From Opitutales bacterium (GTDB lineage Bacteria > Verrucomicrobiota > Verrucomicrobiia > Opitutales > Seribacteraceae), in NCBI GenBank assembly GCA_028045305.1, contig JAOFTV010000020.1, forward strand, positions 1 through 37,994: 37,994 bases of DNA, in the 5' to 3' direction. The translations under genes were made by a program, and so were the position numbers. Under the pieces are notes generated by a model. That model did no database searches. It had not been told where the DNA came from and saw only the letters and a list, made by a program, of their open reading frames with translations. Below, piece after piece: positions 1-9,366 of this stretch (the stretch's first letter is position 1; the number at the start of each line of letters is the position of its first letter).

Positions 1-1
1 C

Positions 2-211
2 AAACATTTTAAAACCGACCTTGTGGTGACCGAGCGTTTATTCCCGAACATCCCTGATGGCATTATTAAAGTGAGCGAGAGTGGAATCCTGGAACCTGCA
101 GATGCCTGGCGTGCCCGGGAGGCAGGTGCGGATGCGGTGCTCTGTGGAGAGGCTCTAATGCGTGCGGATGATGTCGAGGAATTCATCGGGGAGATGAAGG
201 ACTGCGAATAG
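2..211 (+). CDS. trpC: Indole-3-glycerol phosphate synthase, C-terminal fragment (5' end outside window)
   Basis: This is the last 69 codons of an open frame that enters from the left edge. The protein closes the indole ring in tryptophan synthesis, converting carboxyphenylamino-deoxyribulose phosphate to indole-3-glycerol phosphate. The visible part holds the conserved end of the TIM barrel: a TTERL-like segment (VVTERLFPNIP), then VSESGI, which is a phosphate-binding strand-loop in this family, and GADAVLCGEALMRADD, the family's final beta-alpha unit. The stop is TAG. The gene is followed 36 bases later by rsmA on the same strand. Only the 3' portion is present, so completeness cannot be judged. 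Identification rests on recognised family motifs. Confidence 0.9.
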   Translation, partial: KHFKTDLVVTERLFPNIPDGIIKVSESGILEPADAWRAREAGADAVLCGEALMRADDVEEFIGEMKDCE

Positions 212-247
212 TAGATAGACTGAAGCATTCTACCGTCCACTGCTTGA

Positions 248-1093
248 ATGGCCCTTAGTCCATCAGTCACCAATGAGTTGCTCCGTCAACTCGATCATCG
301 GCCCAACAAGAAATTAGGCCAAAATTTCCTCATCGATGGAAACCTTGTGGAAAAATCTATTTCCATGGCAGATCTTCCTACAAATATGCCCGTGCTCGAG
401 ATTGGACCCGGACTAGGCACCCTGACTGAACGTTTGCTCGCACATGGGCACTCAGTCTATGCCGTAGAAATTGATCGTCGCCTAGAGGCTCACCTTAGGG
501 AACAACTTGCCTCCTACATCGAATCCGGTCAGTTCAATCTATTACGGGCAGACGCGGTCAAATATCCAACCGCTAATTTACCCGATGAAATAGATGATTT
601 TGCAGTGGTCGCCAATCTACCCTATGCCATTTCCTCGGCATGGTTGGAAGGTTTGCTAGGATCTGGAAAACTTCCTTTGCGCATGGTCATAATGTTACAA
701 AAGGAAGCAACCGAACGCATGCTGGCAAGTCCGGGAAGCAAAACATTTAATGCCCTATCCATTTTTTTACAGGCCTGCTACAAAACAGGTGGCAAACACG
801 CGGTGCCAAGACAATGCTTTTTCCCAGCACCATCAATTGATTCTGTATTGCTCCGGATGGACAGGTTGGAAAATAGATTCCCCTTCCCCAATCATGTACG
901 GGTGTTAATTCGCCGAATCTTTACTCAACGCCGAAAACAGTTGGGTAGTTTGATCAAAAACGAAGACTCTGCTGTGCAAGAAGTTATGCACTGCTGGTTA
1001 AAGAAACAAAACCTTTGCCCATCCATACGCCCAGAAAAGATAAGCTGTGCAGAATGGACAGAACTTGCCCGATCCATCCCCGAAGAAATATAG
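248..1093 (+). CDS. rsmA: 16S rRNA (adenine1518-N6/adenine1519-N6)-dimethyltransferase
   Basis: RsmA (KsgA) dimethylates two adjacent adenines in the 3' terminal hairpin of 16S rRNA late in small-subunit assembly, using S-adenosylmethionine. At 281 residues it has the usual family length. Visible motifs are KKLGQNFLID at residues 21-30, the SAM-binding loop LEIGPGLGTLT at 50-60, the acidic residue after strand 2 (AVEID, about 72-76), the catalytic NLPY at 123-126, and the family segment FFPAPSIDSVLLRM further on. The ATG at 248 places the conserved N-terminus correctly. It follows trpC on the same strand and converges on secA, leaving only 19 bases between the two stops. I see no terminator in that gap. 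Confidence 0.96.
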   Translation: MALSPSVTNELLRQLDHRPNKKLGQNFLIDGNLVEKSISMADLPTNMPVLEIGPGLGTLTERLLAHGHSVYAVEIDRRLEAHLREQLASYIESGQFNLLRADAVKYPTANLPDEIDDFAVVANLPYAISSAWLEGLLGSGKLPLRMVIMLQKEATERMLASPGSKTFNALSIFLQACYKTGGKHAVPRQCFFPAPSIDSVLLRMDRLENRFPFPNHVRVLIRRIFTQRRKQLGSLIKNEDSAVQEVMHCWLKKQNLCPSIRPEKISCAEWTELARSIPEEI

Positions 1094-1112
1094 ACTTTTA
1101 ACTTTGGTCTGC

Positions 1113-4100
1113 CTAAGCAGCAGCACCTACGCCACAACACTTCTTGTATTTCTTTCCACTCCCACAGGGACATGGATCATTTCGCCCGACCTTGGGTGCC
1201 TCGCGAACCACCGGAGTTGCAATTTGAGGAGCAGACGATTCATCGGTTGGAGGTGCGGGAGAGGAAGGAGTAGAAAAACGATCAAACCCAGCGACTCCTC
1301 CGGAGTCTGGCCCGGTAGACTTGGCAGATTTGCTCAAAGTATTTAACATATTTTCAAAGGCAGCCAGGTTGGTCGCCGCACGGAACATACCCGTGCAAAC
1401 CTCCGAGCGCATAGAACCCATCATTTCTTCGAATGCTCGGAACGCCTCGCTCTTGTACTCGCTCAAGGGATCTTTCTGCCCATATCCACGCAAGCTAACG
1501 CTACGGCGCAACTCCTCCATCTCAGTAAGATGATCCTGCCAGTGAACATCCACTGCATTGACCACAACATAACGCTCCAAACTTTGAATTTGTTCGGGGT
1601 TCTCCAACTTGCGTTTTCCCTCGTAGGCTTGGTGGATTCGCTCGAGAAGCAATTTCCTGCAACCATCTTCCCCCAGTCCTACAAATTCCTCGGCTTTAAG
1701 ATTGAGCGGAAAAGTAATATTCACCCAAGATGCGACCAAAGATTCAATCTCTGGCATTTCCTCCAACTTGGTGGCCTTAAACTCGTTTTCAGGCATGGTC
1801 GCAAGCCGCTCATCCACTTCCTCCTCTACAAGATCAAGCAGGATTTTCCCAGGGTTCTCATCTAGCAAAACATCATTGCGTATCGAATAAACAATTTCCC
1901 GTTGGCGATTTAGTACATCATCATACTGAAGCAGGCGTTTACGGATGGAATAATTTTGCTGCTCCACTTTTTTCTGTGCGTTTTGGATCGACCAGTCGAG
2001 CGTGCCATGCTCGAGCACCTCATCATCTCCAAAAGATTTTTCCAACATTTTGGAAAGCGCTCCCTGGTTGGCGAACAAACGCATCAAATCATCTTCCAAA
2101 GACACATAGAAGCGGGAAGCTCCAGGATCGCCCTGACGGGCACAACGTCCGCGCAACTGGCGGTCAATCCGGCGGGATTCATGTCTTTCTGTACCAAGAA
2201 CAAGCAGTCCACCAAGTTCTTTTACCCCTTCACCCAGTTTAATGTCCGTTCCGCGTCCCGCCATGTTAGTGGCTATCGTCACTGCCCCCTGCTGCCCGGC
2301 TTGGGCAACAATCTCAGCTTCCCTTTCATGAAATTTTGCATTGAGCACAGTATGGCGAATATTTGCCCGCTTGAGCATCCGACTAAACACCTCTGAAGAT
2401 TCAACAGAAGCGGTCCCCACCAAAACCGGTTGTCCCCGTTTGTGTGCATCGTTCAAATCATCCAATACCTGATTGTACTTTTGACGACGACCTTTGAACA
2501 TCAAATCGTTAAGGTCATCACGCACACACTTACGGTGAGTAGGTATCACCATCACTCCCAAACGATAAATATCGTGAAATTCACCGGCTTCGGTCTCTGC
2601 CGTACCCGTCATCCCAGATAGTTTGTCGTACATCCGAAAATAGTTCTGAATCGTTATGGTCGCATATGTTTTGGTTTCCTTTTCGATCTGCACACCCTCT
2701 TTGGACTCAACCGCTTGGTGTAGTCCATTGCTCCATCGGCGACCTGGCATCAAACGGCCCGTATTTTCGTCTACGATCATGACCTTCCCTCCCTGCACAA
2801 CATATTCCTTGTCTTTTTCGTACAGGGCAAAGGCACGAAGGAGCTGGGAGATGGTGTGAATACGTTCGCTCTTTACTTGAAACTCCACCTCCGCCTGCTC
2901 GCGTTTCTCGCGCTTTTCCTCATCGCTTAAAGTCTTCTTACGGTCAATTTCCACATAGGTGGTAGCAAGGTCAGGAATAACAAAACCCTCAGGATCCCCC
3001 GGGCTGATTAATCCACGCCCTTGTTCGGTCAAGTCAGCCTGTTGGTTTTTTTCATCAATAACGTAGTGCAGTTCTTCTTTTAAATTGTGTGCCCTTTCCT
3101 TGTTATAATCAGAATTCATTTCAAGATCGAACTTCTCAAAACGCTTGCGAATTTTAGCATCTTCCATCATCCGCATGAATTGACGGTGGGTGGGCAACCC
3201 CCGCTTAACTTGGTAGAGTTTGGCAGTAGCTTCATCAAGAGCATCCTCTTCCGAATCATCCACAGTCAGAACCCTCTTGGCGTCCTCGGCCAAGCGGTTG
3301 CACTGACGAACCTGTGCGTCAACCAGCTTAGTCACCAAAGGCTTCATCTCATTAAAAGGCAATGGATTGTCCTCTCGCATAGGACCAGAAATAATGAGGG
3401 GTGTTCGGGCCTCATCGATAAGGATAGAATCTGCTTCATCAATAATGCAGAAGAAATGATCGCGTTGAACTTGGTCTTCCTGACTCGTGGCCATTCCATT
3501 GTCCCGTAAATAATCAAACCCAAATTCCGATGCGGTCCCGTAAGTAATGTTTTTACCATACATTTCACGGCGCTCGGAGGCGGGCATACTGTTTTGAATG
3601 CATCCCACCTTCAATCCAAGAAATTCAAAAAGGGCACCCATCCAATGAGAATCACGGCGGGCAAGGTAATCATTGACCGTGACCAGTTGGCAATTCTGCC
3701 CGGATAAAGCATTAAGGTAGAGAGGACAGGTGGAGACCAGGGTCTTTCCTTCCCCTGTTGCCATTTCTGCAATATGGCGTTCATGCAAGGCCATACCACC
3801 AATTAATTGTACATCGTAATGAACCATCTGCCATTCGATTGGTTGATCGCACACATCGATAGTTTTACCACAGAGCCTGCGAGCTCCGTTTTTAACTACC
3901 GCAAATGCCTCTGGCAGCAGATCATCCAGACTGGATCCGTCCTTGTAGCGTTGCATGAATTCGTCCGTCTTGGCACGTAACTGATCATCACTTAAAGACT
4001 GCAGTTCCTTTTCTAACTCATTGATCCGAGTGACAACCGGGACGCACTTCTTGATAAATTTTCGATACTGCCGCCCCTTGAGGGACTGCATGATCGATTG

Positions 4101-4121
4101 AAAGGGAGAAAATAAACTCAT
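1113..4121 (-). CDS. secA: Preprotein translocase ATPase SecA
   Basis: SecA is the cytoplasmic motor that drives unfolded preproteins through SecYEG. It is 1002 residues, about 100 more than E. coli SecA. Visible elements are Walker A MATGEGKT (about 120-127), a DEAD box in [17 protein letters not shown] (about 225-241), and MAGRGTDI of the second helicase lobe. The C-terminus carries the SEC-C zinc motif with C984, C986, C995 and C996. The extra length lies between the DEAD box and GTAETE, in a charged Lys/Glu-rich stretch of about residues 245-440, which matches the preprotein cross-linking region seen enlarged in several PVC and Bacteroidota SecAs (known variation; lineage use is inference). 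The UDP-glucuronate decarboxylase gene lies 29 bases upstream on the same strand. Confidence 0.97.
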   Translation of the reverse strand: MSLFSPFQSIMQSLKGRQYRKFIKKCVPVVTRINELEKELQSLSDDQLRAKTDEFMQRYKDGSSLDDLLPEAFAVVKNGARRLCGKTIDVCDQPIEWQMVHYDVQLIGGMALHERHIAEMATGEGKTLVSTCPLYLNALSGQNCQLVTVNDYLARRDSHWMGALFEFLGLKVGCIQNSMPASERREMYGKNITYGTASEFGFDYLRDNGMATSQEDQVQRDHFFCIIDEADSILIDEARTPLIISGPMREDNPLPFNEMKPLVTKLVDAQVRQCNRLAEDAKRVLTVDDSEEDALDEATAKLYQVKRGLPTHRQFMRMMEDAKIRKRFEKFDLEMNSDYNKERAHNLKEELHYVIDEKNQQADLTEQGRGLISPGDPEGFVIPDLATTYVEIDRKKTLSDEEKREKREQAEVEFQVKSERIHTISQLLRAFALYEKDKEYVVQGGKVMIVDENTGRLMPGRRWSNGLHQAVESKEGVQIEKETKTYATITIQNYFRMYDKLSGMTGTAETEAGEFHDIYRLGVMVIPTHRKCVRDDLNDLMFKGRRQKYNQVLDDLNDAHKRGQPVLVGTASVESSEVFSRMLKRANIRHTVLNAKFHEREAEIVAQAGQQGAVTIATNMAGRGTDIKLGEGVKELGGLLVLGTERHESRRIDRQLRGRCARQGDPGASRFYVSLEDDLMRLFANQGALSKMLEKSFGDDEVLEHGTLDWSIQNAQKKVEQQNYSIRKRLLQYDDVLNRQREIVYSIRNDVLLDENPGKILLDLVEEEVDERLATMPENEFKATKLEEMPEIESLVASWVNITFPLNLKAEEFVGLGEDGCRKLLLERIHQAYEGKRKLENPEQIQSLERYVVVNAVDVHWQDHLTEMEELRRSVSLRGYGQKDPLSEYKSEAFRAFEEMMGSMRSEVCTGMFRAATNLAAFENMLNTLSKSAKSTGPDSGGVAGFDRFSTPSSPAPPTDESSAPQIATPVVREAPKVGRNDPCPCGSGKKYKKCCGVGAAA

Positions 4122-4150
4122 TTAGGAAAAGATAGGTTCGCGGGACTGAT

Positions 4151-5083
4151 CTAGCGTGATATAGCCTCACGAAAATACGGAATGGTACGCTCCAAACCAT
4201 CAGCTAGCTGAACATGGGGTTCCCAATCCAAAACTTTTTTTGCGTAGGAGATATCAGGCTTGCGCTGAGTGGGATCATCCGAAGGCAGGGGCATTTCCAC
4301 AAGTTTGGATGATGAACCCACCTGTTGGAGTACCTGCTCCGCCAATTCGCGGATCGTGAACTCTACAGGGTTTCCAATATTTACTGGTCCCACGGTTTCC
4401 TCCTGTTCCATGGTACGAAGGATTGCTTCCACCAAATCATCGACAAAACAAAAGGAACGAGTTTGGGATCCATCTCCGTAAATCGTCAGGTCCTCCCCTT
4501 TCAAAGCTTGCACGATAAAATTGGAAACCACCCGACCATCGTCCGGAGCCATTCGTGGACCGTAAGTATTGAAGATTCGAACGACCCGAACATCCACTTG
4601 GTTTTCCCGGTGATAGTCAAAGAATAAGGTTTCTGCACAACGTTTGCCTTCATCATAGCATGCACGCAATCCGATAGGGTTAACGTTCCCACGGTAACTT
4701 TCGGGCTGAGGATGAATTTCCGGGTCTCCATAAACCTCGGATGTTGATGCCTGAAGGATTCGGGCCCCCACCCGCTTGGCCAAGCCCAAACAATTAATCG
4801 CACCCATCACCGAAGTCTTGACCGTCTTGATCGGGTTGTACTGGTAATGAACCGGAGATGCCGGACAGGCCATGTTATAGATTCGATCGACTTCGACTTT
4901 GAACGGATCAATCACATCGTGGCGAAGAAGCTCGAAATTTGCATGATCCTGCAGGTGAACGACATTTTGCTTATTACCGGTAAAAAAATTATCCAAGCAA
5001 ATTACTTCATGACCTTGATCGAGCAATCGCTCGCATATGTGACTGCCAAGAAATCCGGCTCCTCCTGTAACTAAAGTTTTCAT
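4151..5083 (-). CDS. UDP-glucuronic acid decarboxylase (UDP-xylose synthase), SDR family
   Basis: This extended short-chain dehydrogenase should convert UDP-glucuronate to UDP-xylose through a bound NAD-dependent 4-keto intermediate, supplying xylose for polysaccharide. At 310 residues it has the usual length. The NAD-binding glycine motif [10 protein letters not shown] is at residues 6-15, STSEVYGDP at about 113-121, and the catalytic Tyr-x3-Lys as Y143/K147 in [18 protein letters not shown] follows and is typical of UXS rather than of GalE or RmlB. The start is an ATG with no clear Shine-Dalgarno. It lies 29 bases upstream of secA on the same strand, so co-transcription is possible, and tRNA-Pro lies about 80 bases upstream. 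Confidence 0.9.
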   Translation of the reverse strand: MKTLVTGGAGFLGSHICERLLDQGHEVICLDNFFTGNKQNVVHLQDHANFELLRHDVIDPFKVEVDRIYNMACPASPVHYQYNPIKTVKTSVMGAINCLGLAKRVGARILQASTSEVYGDPEIHPQPESYRGNVNPIGLRACYDEGKRCAETLFFDYHRENQVDVRVVRIFNTYGPRMAPDDGRVVSNFIVQALKGEDLTIYGDGSQTRSFCFVDDLVEAILRTMEQEETVGPVNIGNPVEFTIRELAEQVLQQVGSSSKLVEMPLPSDDPTQRKPDISYAKKVLDWEPHVQLADGLERTIPYFREAISR

Positions 5084-5166
5084 AAAATAGGCAAAAGTAT
5101 TTTTCTAACAGATGGAGAGGATTTGAAAACCCTTCTTTTCGAAAAGGATAAGAAGAGAGTAAAAAT

Positions 5167-5245
<79 letters not shown>

Positions 5246-5300
5246 CTAGGCGTCCGAAGACAAGGCATGAAGATGCTTTATCGGAAGCTGATAGTCAAGA

Positions 5301-6461
5301 CTAAGCCCCCGACTTATAACGGGCAATCCAGCTGTCAGACCACTGTTCGAATTTCCCTGCCAATATCTGCTTCCGTGCCTCCTCCATCAGTAAAACAAAG
5401 AACCGCAGGTTATGCAGGGTAAGGATGGTGCCAGCAAGGGATTCCTTTGCCTGAATAAGGTGTCGTAGGTAAGACTTCGAAAATTCGCGGGACACCGAGC
5501 AATCAGAAGTTTCGTCCAATGGAGTATAATCCTCTTTAAATTTTTCGTTTCGTAAATTCAAAGTACCGGTTGATGTGTAAGCCATTCCATGACGAGCTGC
5601 TCGGCTCGGCATCACACAATCAAACATATCCGCTCCCATCCCGATCATTTTTAAAAGTTGGGGCGGTGTACCCACGCCCATTACATACCTCGGCTTGCTT
5701 GCAGGTAAAACATTCGTAGTCCAGTTTACCTGCTCAAGCATTTCCTCCTCAGTTTCTCCTACACTTACTCCGCCCACCGCATAACCAGGGAAATTCAACT
5801 CAATCAATTGTTCGGCCGATTGCCGGCGCATTTCCTCAAACCTCCCTCCCTGAACAATACCAAATAGATTCCTTCCTTCGTTCGGCCCCGTTCCCTCTTC
5901 CCAGGCTTGCTGGCATGCCCGTGCCCATAAAGAAGTACGATTGACCGCACTTTCCACTTCCTGTTGAGAATCATCTGCTGCAGGACATACATCCAGGCAC
6001 ATCGCAATGTCAGAACGAAGCCCGTCTTGAATAGCCACGGCTTCGTGCGGACCGAGAAAAATTTCCCTTCCATCAAGATGGGAACGAAAACGTACGCCTT
6101 CATCATTTATTTTTCTCAACTTGGAAAGACTAAATACTTGAAAACCTCCACTATCCGTTAGCACCGGACCCGACCAATTCATAAAGTCTGCCAAACCACC
6201 AGCTTGGCGTACAACCTCCACTCCTGGTCTCAGGTTCAAATGATAAGTATTCCCCAAGATTATAGGTGCACGAACTACCTCATTCAAGTCTCTGGGTAAA
6301 GTTCCTTTGACTGTGGCCTGGGTACCCACCGGCATAAATACAGGAGTAGGAACAGTACCTCTTGGTAAATCAAGAATTCCGGCACGGGGTCCTGCCTGAA
6401 CAGGGTTACCAGAATCGATGCGGAAATTGGAAAGACTTTGCAGCTTGGTGGAAGGGGTCAT
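5301..6461 (-). CDS. tgt: Queuine/preQ1 tRNA-ribosyltransferase (Tgt), zinc site altered
   Basis: Tgt exchanges guanine 34 of GUN-anticodon tRNAs for a 7-deazaguanine during queuosine synthesis. I place the start at the ATG at 6461 (386 residues). An in-frame ATG at 6491 would add ten residues without family similarity. Visible motifs are TPVFMPVGTQATVKG, LTDSGGFQVFSL, a LDVC version of the active-site DExC segment, YAVGGVSVGE, and MFDCVMPSR, which carries the nucleophilic Asp. The zinc region is odd. Where the family has Cys-x-Cys-x-x-Cys plus a distant His, this protein reads SDCSVS, keeping only the middle Cys, and the His of LTLHNLRF. Two of four ligands are therefore Ser, as I read directly from the codons at 5490-5507. 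Function otherwise looks intact. Confidence 0.94.
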   Translation of the reverse strand: MTPSTKLQSLSNFRIDSGNPVQAGPRAGILDLPRGTVPTPVFMPVGTQATVKGTLPRDLNEVVRAPIILGNTYHLNLRPGVEVVRQAGGLADFMNWSGPVLTDSGGFQVFSLSKLRKINDEGVRFRSHLDGREIFLGPHEAVAIQDGLRSDIAMCLDVCPAADDSQQEVESAVNRTSLWARACQQAWEEGTGPNEGRNLFGIVQGGRFEEMRRQSAEQLIELNFPGYAVGGVSVGETEEEMLEQVNWTTNVLPASKPRYVMGVGTPPQLLKMIGMGADMFDCVMPSRAARHGMAYTSTGTLNLRNEKFKEDYTPLDETSDCSVSREFSKSYLRHLIQAKESLAGTILTLHNLRFFVLLMEEARKQILAGKFEQWSDSWIARYKSGA

Positions 6462-6556
6462 TCCCATCCAACATAGTGTTTGTACCCGCAAAGGTAAAAG
6501 CCATATTTCACGCCCAAAAAAAGGGGAACAAAAATTTGTCCGTAATCGGAGGGCTC

Positions 6557-6817
6557 TTAACTCGGTTCGGAAACCAAATCGGCTTCCTCGTCCATTATTT
6601 CTTCAGCACATTCCCAACGATTCGCCCAACGATTCCAGACATCGATTTTTTCAATTTCTGGTTCAATTTCATCCTTGCGACAAATAAATTGAAATGTGCT
6701 ATGTGCAGCTTTCAAATTTTGGGCGGTAAAATGTCTTTCAGATATAAAATCAGATTCTCCATGCCGAAATGAAAAACGATACTCACTTAAAACATCCCTA
6801 TCTTCATTATTGCCCAT
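6557..6817 (-). CDS. Small hypothetical protein, tandem paralogue A
   Basis: This is an 86-residue soluble protein that I do not recognise. It is clearly related to the next gene upstream (6910-7152): both share EYRFxFxxGxSxxxSxRxF near residue 12, an Ala/Phe/Cys helix in the middle, IxPExExxxxWNRWxxxWE in the second half, and a short acidic tail. The pattern of aromatic and charged residues suggests a small alpha/beta domain. It has no signal peptide or membrane segment. The start is an ATG. A strong hairpin at 6865-6897 separates the two copies, so they are probably separate transcripts. Conservation between copies supports both as real genes; function is unknown. Confidence 0.72.
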   Translation of the reverse strand: MGNNEDRDVLSEYRFSFRHGESDFISERHFTAQNLKAAHSTFQFICRKDEIEPEIEKIDVWNRWANRWECAEEIMDEEADLVSEPS

Positions 6818-6864
6818 TATCTTTACTTACATCCAAAATGGTAAAATAGCTAATATTTAATGGT

Positions 6865-6897
6865 AAAACTGCTCCCGAAAAGTTCGGGAGCAGTTTT
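6865..6897 (-). terminator. Strong hairpin between the two paralogues, likely bidirectional terminator
   Basis: A 15-bp perfect stem has arms at 6865-6879 and 6883-6897 (core ACTGCTCCCGAA / TTCGGGAGCAGT) with a three-base loop. It ends in a T run on the plus strand and in TTTT on the minus strand. It lies 13 bases past the stop of the minus-strand gene at 6910-7152, so terminating that gene is its most likely role. Confidence 0.82.
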
Positions 6898-6909
6898 TCA
6901 AGTACCAAC

Positions 6910-7152
6910 TCAGTTCAAAGAAGGGTCGTTTGCGAGAAGAGTGACATCCTCCCACTTTTCAGACCAACGATTCCATTTTTCCACTCTTTCCACCTCAGGG
7001 GTAATATGCCTTTTTGTACATGCATAATTAAACATCTTCTTGGCTTCATGGGCATCGTGAGCCAAGAAATAACGGTCAGAAGCAGTATGGGAATTTCCAA
7101 AATGGAAATGGAATCTATACTCGTCTAAACATTCTCTTTTATTGACTATCAC
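6910..7152 (-). CDS. Small hypothetical protein, tandem paralogue B
   Basis: This is an 80-residue protein of unknown function, homologous along its length to the 86-residue product of 6557-6817. The shared positions include LxEYRF, the SxRxF turn, the central Cys, PExExxxxWNRW and KWE/RWE. It begins with GTG, and the residues before EYRF match the paralogue in number, which supports this start. The upstream 130 bases are very A/T-rich. A strong terminator hairpin follows its stop. It has no signal peptide, transmembrane segment or recognisable catalytic motif. Confidence 0.72.
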   Translation of the reverse strand: MIVNKRECLDEYRFHFHFGNSHTASDRYFLAHDAHEAKKMFNYACTKRHITPEVERVEKWNRWSEKWEDVTLLANDPSLN

Positions 7153-7279
7153 ATATTAATTATATAACAAAACATAAGTTTTATCAAAAAATTATTAACT
7201 TTTATTATCAATTACAAAGAAAAAGTCATAAATGAACACACCGTTTATGAACAACCACAAAGAAAATAATTAAAGTAAA

Positions 7280-7915
7280 TTAGGAGTCATCAAGGGAATT
7301 TAGACCGGACAGGTGGCAGATATCCCCCCAGCTTATAAGTTGCCAACCTGATTGTGTCATTTTTATCCGATTGATCGAACAATTGAGTAAGAGAAAATTT
7401 CTTTCGGTTTCAAGTGATATTTTTAAAACTTTTCGAAAAACTGCCCCCAAGACACCTCCATGCGTAACTGCAGCAATCTTTTGCCCGGGATGCTTGCTCG
7501 CCAAAGTTTCCATAGCCAAAGAACAACGGTTAAAAAATTGTTGAAAACTCTCACCACCAGGAGGTTGGTAGTCCGGACCTTCTTGCATAAAAGAACGAAA
7601 TGCATCGGGTTGCTTTTGACGCATTTCATCGGTTGTTAATCCTTCAAGAACACCCAAGTCCCGTTCCCGTAAGGCTGGCATCGGTCGAGGTTGCCACTTA
7701 CTGGGAATGCCCACCAGTTGGGATGTGTGTAAAGCTCGTTTCAAATCGCTAACATATACATGATCGACTGCCTCGCTTTTCATCCGCTCACCTAAAGCCT
7801 CCGCTTGGGCAACTCCTCTTGCACTCAGGGCTGAGTCAGCATGTCCCTGCCATCTTCCAGTTAGGTTCCATTCGGTTTCGCCATGACGGATCAGAATGAT
7901 TTCGGTTTCAGACAT
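7280..7915 (-). CDS. Histidine phosphatase (phosphoglycerate mutase-like) family protein
   Basis: A 211-residue member of the histidine phosphatase superfamily. The catalytic RHGETEWN is at residues 9-16, with the phospho-accepting His10, followed by RWQGHADSALSARGVAQAEAL. The conserved acid and second arginine lie in the middle (MPALRERDLGVLEG). The second catalytic His is in VTHGGVLGAVFR. The family includes cofactor-dependent mutases, alpha-ribazole phosphatases and broad phosphatases. The GRWQGHADSALS stretch is common to GpmB- and CobC-like members, and the sequence alone does not fix the substrate. It is cytoplasmic, with no signal peptide. It is transcribed alone, with A/T-rich DNA downstream. 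Confidence 0.88.
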   Translation of the reverse strand: MSETEIILIRHGETEWNLTGRWQGHADSALSARGVAQAEALGERMKSEAVDHVYVSDLKRALHTSQLVGIPSKWQPRPMPALRERDLGVLEGLTTDEMRQKQPDAFRSFMQEGPDYQPPGGESFQQFFNRCSLAMETLASKHPGQKIAAVTHGGVLGAVFRKVLKISLETERNFLLLNCSINRIKMTQSGWQLISWGDICHLSGLNSLDDS

Positions 7916-8005
7916 GATTACAACACAACTACTGTGGCATCGACTCCCAAGGCATGAAAATAGAAAAGATAGGAAGGCTACTTAGCAGCGTATTGGGAAT
8001 ATTTC

Positions 8006-9184
8006 TTAATCCCGAAAAGGCCACTTGGGGGAACCTATGGGGTCTGCAGCCCTTGGGGATTTACCTAATCCATAGTCGTTGGGTTGCATGTTCTTTTTGA
8101 TCCAATAATTTTTTTGATTTTTGGTGTACCCGTAGAACGATGGATAGAAAGGATCAACATAATCAACATCTGCTTTGACCGGCACATCGAGTCCCGTCAG
8201 ATGGTATGTAGCATTAATAATAAGGCGGCGTAAATCCTCGCTAACCAAGTCGACAGATGCACCCATTGTAGTGCAAAAAGTAGTTCCTTTTGAACCATTT
8301 GGGGCATTGTAAGGATGAAGCCATGCAAGGGGTTGCATCGGTTTGTTTTTGCCGGGAACAGGTTTGGATTTTGGATTCAAGTTAGCCGTAACTTGTCCGC
8401 GAAGTAGGATTGTATCTTTTGCGGTCAATGCATTAATTCCATAAACATCCGAGGGGCCGAAAACATCCTTAACGCTTTGCAGAATTGGATGGTTTGCATT
8501 GGCTGCTTCAATCACACCGCGTGCTCCTTCGATCTTGTGTTTACCATGATGGCTAACCCACCCTTCCCCCATTACCTTTGGGCCGAAATCCTTGAAAGTA
8601 ATTTCCCCATCAAAAGAACGGTCATTCAGCCATTTGAATGCGTGAGTGGAAGTACGAATTCCAATAACTGGCTTACCAGCATTGAGAAATTTGGAAATAT
8701 ATTTGGCATCCTCAAGCGAAGGATCTCGAAAGCGTGTTCCAATCAACATAAGGTCGGCGTTATCCAAATGGTGCCACCCCTTGACTCCTTGATGGTTGTC
8801 TGGATCAATATATGATCCTCCTGTGTCCCAGGAAAACAAGACCTTGCAAGTAAACCCGTGTTTTTCAGCCAAAATTTTTGCAAGCATTGGCATGCTTTCC
8901 TCAGTTCGGTATTCCTCATCTCCTGAAATTAAAACCACAGTCTTTCCTCTTCCTGGTCCCTTCTTTCCTTTGATGTATAGAATATCAGGGTCCACCGGCT
9001 CTTCCTCTTCTATACCAATCGCAACCTTGGAATACTCATAGGCACCCTTGGTCTGTTTGATAATATAATCTGAACCTTGGACTGCCTTACTTTTAATGGA
9101 GTTGCCAATCTCTGAAAGGGAGCAAGACCCAAGAAGTAAAAGTGTGCTCCAAAGAGCGATCGTGAAAAAGGATGATTTTGTCAT
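8006..9184 (-). CDS. ThuA-like domain lipoprotein
   Basis: A 392-residue exported protein. The N-terminus has a basic start, a hydrophobic run and the lipobox LLGSC, so acylation at about Cys21 and envelope anchoring are likely. From about residue 75 the sequence resembles the ThuA/glutamine-amidotransferase-like fold: KTVVLISGDEEYRTEESMPMLAKIL, then a region ending LMLIGTRFRDP, and KPVIGIRTSTHAFKW. ThuA-like domains are common in secreted proteins of Verrucomicrobiota and Planctomycetota, often near carbohydrate functions, but their reaction is poorly defined. A C-terminal aromatic and proline-rich tail follows HLTGLDVPV. It is divergent from the desaturase gene, with 182 bases between them. 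Confidence 0.85.
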   Translation of the reverse strand: MTKSSFFTIALWSTLLLLGSCSLSEIGNSIKSKAVQGSDYIIKQTKGAYEYSKVAIGIEEEEPVDPDILYIKGKKGPGRGKTVVLISGDEEYRTEESMPMLAKILAEKHGFTCKVLFSWDTGGSYIDPDNHQGVKGWHHLDNADLMLIGTRFRDPSLEDAKYISKFLNAGKPVIGIRTSTHAFKWLNDRSFDGEITFKDFGPKVMGEGWVSHHGKHKIEGARGVIEAANANHPILQSVKDVFGPSDVYGINALTAKDTILLRGQVTANLNPKSKPVPGKNKPMQPLAWLHPYNAPNGSKGTTFCTTMGASVDLVSEDLRRLIINATYHLTGLDVPVKADVDYVDPFYPSFYGYTKNQKNYWIKKNMQPNDYGLGKSPRAADPIGSPKWPFRD

Positions 9185-9366
9185 GTGAATTGTGTGTACT
9201 TTTATATGCAGCTTAAAAATTAAACAGGCTTATAGAAAATCCTACTCTTCATACGGGTACGGTATAATGAGAAGAATTAATCTTTAAGTTTTAATCAGAA
9301 TTCTGGATCTATCAACGAATTTTTATTAGCGTTCTTTTGCATTACTTAATTTCTGCAACCTAAACA

